A DNA stretch of 64,000 nucleotides from Streptomyces sp. SN-593 (GTDB lineage Bacteria; Actinomycetota; Actinomycetes; Streptomycetales; Streptomycetaceae), in the NCBI RefSeq assembly GCF_016756395.1, contig NZ_AP018365.1, forward strand, positions 5,893,001 to 5,957,000. The letters run 5' to 3'. The position numbers and the translations under genes were made by a program. Within the stretch, counting starts at the first letter, position 1; every line of letters starts with the position of its first letter. Of the stretch, positions 60,501 to 64,000 are shown in pieces. The notes beneath the pieces are model-generated. The model saw only the letters and a program-made list of their open reading frames with translations, was not told where the DNA came from and searched no databases.

Positions 60501-61912
60501 CGCTGGACGAGCCGGCCGCCGACGACGCCGGCAACCCCACGACCCAGCTGTCCGGCCGCGCCGATGTCGAAGACGCCACACTGAAGAACGGGGCCGAACC
60601 CGGGCAGCCGGGCGTCGACCACGACGCGCTCACCCTTGACGGCGTCGACGACTACGCGACCACCACCTCACCGCACGTCAACAACCAGGCGAGCTTCTCG
60701 GTCGTGGCCTGGGCGAAGCTGAGCGAGAAACCCAACCACGCAGCAATCATCGCCACCCAGACCGGCACGAACCGGCCCGGCTTCGAACTGTATTACTCCG
60801 CCACCTACGGCTGGACGTTCAACCAGTACGTCTCCGACAGCGACGACTCGACCGCCGTGCGCGCCACCCAGGGCAACACGACTGAGTCACCCGCTGGCGT
60901 ATGGACCCAGCTCATCGGCTCCTACGACGCCGTCGCCGATCAGCTGCAACTGTTCGTCAACGGCTCGCTCGTGCAGACCACCCCATTCGCCGCGCCCTTC
61001 TACGGCGGCGGACCGGTCCAGATCGGAGCCGGTTCCTACGACGGGGCCCCCGACTCGTTCTTCCCCGGCCAGATCGACCAGGTCCAGCTCTACGACCGGG
61101 CCCTGTCCGCGCCGGAAGCCTCCGATCTGTACCAGGCCCTGCCCGTCACCGAAGGCCATTGGAGTCTGGACAGTGCCGACGGGACGCCGGGCGTTTCTCC
61201 TGACGACCCGAGCACCGGATCCGCTCAGCACCCGCTGACCCTCGGGCAGGGTGCGACCGTCAACACCGACAGTTTCGTGGGCAGCGGCGCTCTCGCTCTC
61301 AGCGGGAGCGACGACAGTTACGCGGCTACCGCGGCATCGCCGATCCACACGAACACCAGCTTCACCGTGAGTGCCTGGGTTGCCACACCCGGCAGGCCCA
61401 CCAAACCGGTCGCGGTGATGAGCCAGGCAGGCTCCTACACCTCGGGATTCATGGTGCGCTACATCCCCGATCCCAACGACCCGGACAATGCCGGGGTCTG
61501 GGAGTTGGATCTCGCGGACCAGGACAGCGCGAGCGCGGTCCATACAGTGGCCGACCACACCAATTTCCAGAACAACTACGCTCCCTGGAACAACATCACG
61601 GTCGTCTACGACGCGTTCGCCGCCCAGATGCGTCTGTACGTGGACGGAGATCTGCGCCAGACACTGTGCGCAGACGATGACGACGACGGGATCGCCGACG
61701 ATCCGACCTGCACGGAGAAGGTGTCCTGGAACTCCGACGCCCATGCCTTCGATGCCACCGGCGGCCTGCAACTCGGACGCGCACGCCAGGACGGGTCCTT
61801 CAAGGACTACTTCTCCGGTGAGATCGACGACGTATGGGCCTTCCAAGGCGCCGCGGACGACAAGTTGATCAACGATCTGTACGACGGCGACTATGCGGCC
61901 ACCCAGGCCTAG
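57599..61912 (+). CDS. Secreted multidomain protein with three LamG-like domains (RHS-associated)
   Basis: 1437-aa exported protein. A signal peptide (residues about 1-35, GVPVGLGGAAVAAP) is followed by an RHS-type N-terminal region, a DNRLRE-like beta domain (about 325-500, YLDPETYTPKASSW...DAYLRVKYNRPPG), an Ig-like region, and three LamG/concanavalin-like jelly rolls (about 735-955, 960-1175 and 1180-1435), each ending in a DDVR/DQVQ/DDVW-type strand. An Asp-rich calcium-like loop (DDDDDGIADD) occurs in the third. GTG at 57599 has AGGAG 9 nt upstream; the TTG at 57590 would abut the ribosome site. It likely binds surface glycans or acts in an RHS delivery system encoded next. Confidence 0.85.
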   Translation: MLRGRVRGLLVAGVTVAVMAGVGVPVGLGGAAVAAPRTAPTDGTGAGKAGAGKPTALTEDAAVSQAVSTGQDVEITSLRSESSETYATADGRLETVQHLRPVRARVDGGWKDVDNTLAAGAGGRVAPKVSSVGMTFSGGGNGPLVSLETAGKELSYTWPTALPAPELVGDTATYKDVLPDVDLQMRSDTDGFHQLLVVNTATAAQNPALAQLKLAVSGSGLKLAESPDGGLQARDEAGGGLAFEAPTPVMWDSGADNTTESATTAKTRSAQAQTEAAAADGQGPGDASKIAPIGVDVSSDGSQLQLTPDQEMLSAADTRFPVYLDPETYTPKASSWTMASRYWASTPQWRFNGDADAGVGYCGWDYCAPYDLKRLFYQFPASTFAGKSIISATFVAHETHSASCDARPVELWRTKAISSSTTWNSQNNDAFWLNKLSTANVAHGGGTSCPAGDVEFDAKSAVQVAANVGSSTATFGLRASDEDDKYGWKRFSDDAYLRVKYNRPPGQIPMAHLSMNPGGLCKKPADTVSVRIRPSVSAADVTDPDKDQVSVQFQAYWDAGDGKGMVAHWTSAKIGPKASGSNFSTTLPTSVPEGKTVAWAARSVDYDQGTYYSYSPWSQTGSATACYFVYDSHVPASPQLASGEYPAVDDTDPDDQSYDGVGRYGTFTITSGDSSVTGYEYGVNADPSSGNTVTTTAGAAKTIRFRPTRSGTNFITALTMTASGVRSAPATYEFKVKAGQPARAEWNLDDAEGSATAAGTAGERTLDIHGNPVLGDPGAVGSAVTFDGTDDYLQSDLPTVDTSLGFSVAAWVKLSAMPSAAAVVATQPGNNSPGFELYYSKALDRWAFNQYTADTATATPVRAMQASAGGVQAGQWVHLAGTYSAAAGQLSLYVNGALAGTAAYTNAWDARRGLQIGAGLYEGVPASYFPGAIDDVRIYDKPLVAADVTRLYNKQPIAAGRPARAVFPLDEPAADDAGNPTTQLSGRADVEDATLKNGAEPGQPGVDHDALTLDGVDDYATTTSPHVNNQASFSVVAWAKLSEKPNHAAIIATQTGTNRPGFELYYSATYGWTFNQYVSDSDDSTAVRATQGNTTESPAGVWTQLIGSYDAVADQLQLFVNGSLVQTTPFAAPFYGGGPVQIGAGSYDGAPDSFFPGQIDQVQLYDRALSAPEASDLYQALPVTEGHWSLDSADGTPGVSPDDPSTGSAQHPLTLGQGATVNTDSFVGSGALALSGSDDSYAATAASPIHTNTSFTVSAWVATPGRPTKPVAVMSQAGSYTSGFMVRYIPDPNDPDNAGVWELDLADQDSASAVHTVADHTNFQNNYAPWNNITVVYDAFAAQMRLYVDGDLRQTLCADDDDDGIADDPTCTEKVSWNSDAHAFDATGGLQLGRARQDGSFKDYFSGEIDDVWAFQGAADDKLINDLYDGDYAATQA

Positions 61913-61928
61913 CCCCTGACGCCACCGG

Positions 61929-61965
61929 TGCGGCCGGCCCGCTGTACCACCTCGGGCCGGCCGCA
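61929..61965 (+). terminator. 13-bp perfect hairpin after the LamG gene
   Basis: Arms 61929-61941 and 61953-61965 (TGCGGCCGGCCCG and its complement), 11-nt loop, 16 nt after the stop. It may only partly terminate, as the RHS gene follows on the same strand. Confidence 0.75.
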
Positions 61966-62075
61966 GCAGTACTCCACAGCGCCACCAGCGGTATTCCACC
62001 ATCCGCCCTGCACCAGCGGGGCCACGGTACGTGCGTGAACATCCATGCACGGCATGGGCATGACGAGGAGCAGAG

Positions 62076-64000
62076 ATGGCCCAGGCAAGGGCACAGGCGA
62101 CCACCCCCCGCAGGCGGCCGTACCACCGAATACGCCGCCGCCTCGCCGCAACACTCTCCACCGCGCTGCTGGGCGCCCTCCTACAAAGCGGAGCCCTGCC
62201 GGTCGCGCACGCGGACGACATGCCGACCGTGCCGACAGCCGAGAAGCCCGTGCTCGGACACGACCTGAAAGTGGCACCCCGCCCCACCAAGGGCCGGCCC
62301 TCACTGCCACGCACCCAGTCCCAGCCCACGTGGCCTGCGGCTGCCACGGCCAAGGTCACCGTAGGCTCCGACACCCCCCGCAGCGCGCCGAAGTCGACCG
62401 ACACCGGCCTGATCGCCCTCGCCGGCGCACCCGCCACGACCGCGAAGAAGACCGCGGGCACCACCGCACCGTCCCGCAGCAACACGCCGCTGTCCGGACC
62501 CGCGACCGTACGCGTCATGAACCACGCGACTGCACAGCGCGCCGGCATCAACGGCATGGTGTTCTCCCTGGCCAAGGCATCCGGAGCCACCGGACGAGAC
62601 GCCCGCGTCACGGTCGACTACAGCACCTTCGCCCAGGCGTACGGCGGCTCTTACGCCGCTCGTGCCCACCTGGTCGAACTGCCCGCCTGCGCCCTGACCG
62701 AACCCGGCGACGCCGCATGCACCACTGCCACCCCGGTGGCCGCCGACAACGACCTGGCCACACACACCCTGACCGCCGACTCCGTGAGCCTGCCTGCGAC
62801 CGGACCCGCCGTTCTGGCCCTGGACGCTGCTACCTCCAGCGATCACGGTGACTACAAGGCGTCCCCGCTGTCGGCTTCGTCGTCGTGGACCACGGACCTG
62901 AACACCGGTGACTTCTCCTGGTCCTACCCCATGGCGACACCGTCGGTCCCCGGCAACTTCCAGCCCACCGTGTCCCTGTCCTACGACTCCTCCTCGATCG
63001 ACGGACGCACCTCCAGCACCAACAACCAGTCCTCCTGGGCGGGCAACGGCTTCAACCTGTGGTCCGGCTCCATCTCCCGCTCCTACAAGGCCTGCACCGA
63101 CGACGGCGTCAAGAACGCCGACGGCACCAAACCCGGCGACATGTGCTGGGGCGACGACAACGCGACGCTGTCCCTCAACGGCCACAGCGGCGAACTCGTC
63201 GCCACCGGCACCGACAGCTTCCGCCTGAAGAACGACGACGGCACGAAGATCGACCGCCTGCACGGCACCTCCACCAACGTGCGCGACAACGGCGCCCACG
63301 ACGAGGAGTACTGGCGGGTGACCACCACCGACGGCACCCGCTACTACTTCGGCTACAACCGGCTGCCCAACTGGACGTCGGGCGACCCGGTCACCAACTC
63401 CACCTGGACCGTGCCCGTCTACGGCAACGACTCCGGCGAGCCCTGCCACGCCGACACCTTCGCCGCCTCCTGGTGCCAGCAGGCGTGGCAGTGGAACCTC
63501 GACTACGCCGTCGACGCCCACGGCAACGCCATCGGCTACTTCTACACCAAGGAAACCAACAACTACGCCCGCAACCTCACCGCCGCCGACGAGACGCCCT
63601 ACGACCGCGGCGGCGTCCTGGACCACATCGAGTACGGGCTGCGCGACTCGACCGTCAACACCACCAAGGCCCTCGCCCGCGTCGACTTCACCTCCGCGGA
63701 GCGCTGCATCAAGGACGACGGCAGCCCCTGCGACGCCTCCACGATCGGCGACGACGCCACCGGCTGGTACGACACCCCCTGGGACCTGAACTGCAAGGCC
63801 GGCGCGGACTGCCTCGCCTCGGCCTCACCGACCTTCTGGACCCGCAAGCGCCTCACCGACGTCACCACGAGCGTGATCAAAGCCGACGGCAGCGGATACA
63901 ACCCCATCGACGCCTGGCACCTCGTGCAGGGCTGGGACATGTCCGACATCGACTACGAGCTGCTGCTGTCCTCCATCACGCACACCGGCATGTCGGCCAC
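62076..64000 (+). CDS. Secreted RHS/YD-repeat (polymorphic toxin-type) protein, 3' partial
   Basis: At least 641 codons, open to the window edge. The ATG at 62076 has GAGGAG upstream (62065-62070). Residues 1-50 form an Arg-rich n-region and a hydrophobic Sec signal (RRRLAATLSTALLGALLQSG) with an AHAD cleavage area. A low-complexity Thr/Ala/Pro region follows, then from about residue 285 the RHS N-terminal block (FSWSYPMATPSVPGNFQPTVSLSYDS, SSWAGNGFNLWSGSISRSY, WRVTTTDGTRYYFGYNRLP, WQWNLDYAVDAHGNAIGYFY) typical of SpvB/RHS-repeat proteins. In this family a beta-cocoon holds a C-terminal toxin or effector; that end is not in the window. Confidence 0.92.
   Translation, partial: MAQARAQATTPRRRPYHRIRRRLAATLSTALLGALLQSGALPVAHADDMPTVPTAEKPVLGHDLKVAPRPTKGRPSLPRTQSQPTWPAAATAKVTVGSDTPRSAPKSTDTGLIALAGAPATTAKKTAGTTAPSRSNTPLSGPATVRVMNHATAQRAGINGMVFSLAKASGATGRDARVTVDYSTFAQAYGGSYAARAHLVELPACALTEPGDAACTTATPVAADNDLATHTLTADSVSLPATGPAVLALDAATSSDHGDYKASPLSASSSWTTDLNTGDFSWSYPMATPSVPGNFQPTVSLSYDSSSIDGRTSSTNNQSSWAGNGFNLWSGSISRSYKACTDDGVKNADGTKPGDMCWGDDNATLSLNGHSGELVATGTDSFRLKNDDGTKIDRLHGTSTNVRDNGAHDEEYWRVTTTDGTRYYFGYNRLPNWTSGDPVTNSTWTVPVYGNDSGEPCHADTFAASWCQQAWQWNLDYAVDAHGNAIGYFYTKETNNYARNLTAADETPYDRGGVLDHIEYGLRDSTVNTTKALARVDFTSAERCIKDDGSPCDASTIGDDATGWYDTPWDLNCKAGADCLASASPTFWTRKRLTDVTTSVIKADGSGYNPIDAWHLVQGWDMSDIDYELLLSSITHTGMSA

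Overview
The window is chromosomal DNA of a high-GC actinomycete, most likely Streptomycetaceae (Streptomyces, Kitasatospora or a close relative). The reasons are strong G/C third-position bias, GTG starts, ATGA/GTGA start-stop overlaps, U-less hairpin terminators, several SpoIIE-type phosphatases, MsiK-dependent type sugar permeases and an RHS/LamG locus. There are no tRNA, rRNA, CRISPR or insertion-sequence signatures.

Region 1 (1-22821) is a one-strand operon for a PUFA-synthase-like (Pfa, 'secondary lipid') iterative type I PKS. It runs: PfaA-like KS-AT-4xACP-KR-DH (5' end outside the window), PfaC-like KS-CLF-AT-DH-DH, the PfaD enoyl reductase, two long acyl-CoA-dehydrogenase-like flavoproteins, an Sfp-type phosphopantetheinyl transferase, a COG2907-type FAD oxidoreductase and a 54-residue small protein. 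The module order resembles myxobacterial pfa2-pfa3-pfa1 but lacks the AGPAT off-loading domain. Both dehydrogenases have Asp where the family catalytic Glu is expected, so the product is probably not a classical omega-3 fatty acid.

Region 2 (22997-28616) holds a MerR regulator divergent from a DUF3291-like small protein, then DHA2-type MFS pump, TetR regulator, DHA2-type MFS pump; it may serve export or resistance for region 1.

Region 3 (28617-42082) is a housekeeping and signalling mix: an M50 site-2 protease with CBS domains, an M48 protease, three SpoIIE-like PP2C phosphatases, a LysM/SLT cell-wall enzyme with a long structured leader, a luciferase-like monooxygenase, a MarR regulator and a patatin-like protein. 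A translationally coupled PAS-GAF-phosphatase / B12-binding protein / STAS trio (37984-41170) is notable because the B12 protein carries the W-x9-E-H motif of CarH-type photoreceptors.

Region 4 (42161-52700) looks like an alpha-glucan utilisation locus: secreted GH87 (alpha-1,3-glucanase type) with two CBM-like modules, an ABC sugar importer lacking its ATPase, and a cytosolic GH13 alpha-glucosidase. It is flanked by two LacI regulators that share a 99% identical 497-bp tract.

Region 5 (52880-64000) has a GlxA-type AraC regulator, an NADPH:quinone-reductase-like oxidoreductase, a GT2 glycosyltransferase, a secreted LamG-repeat protein, and the start of a secreted RHS/YD-repeat protein that runs off the window.
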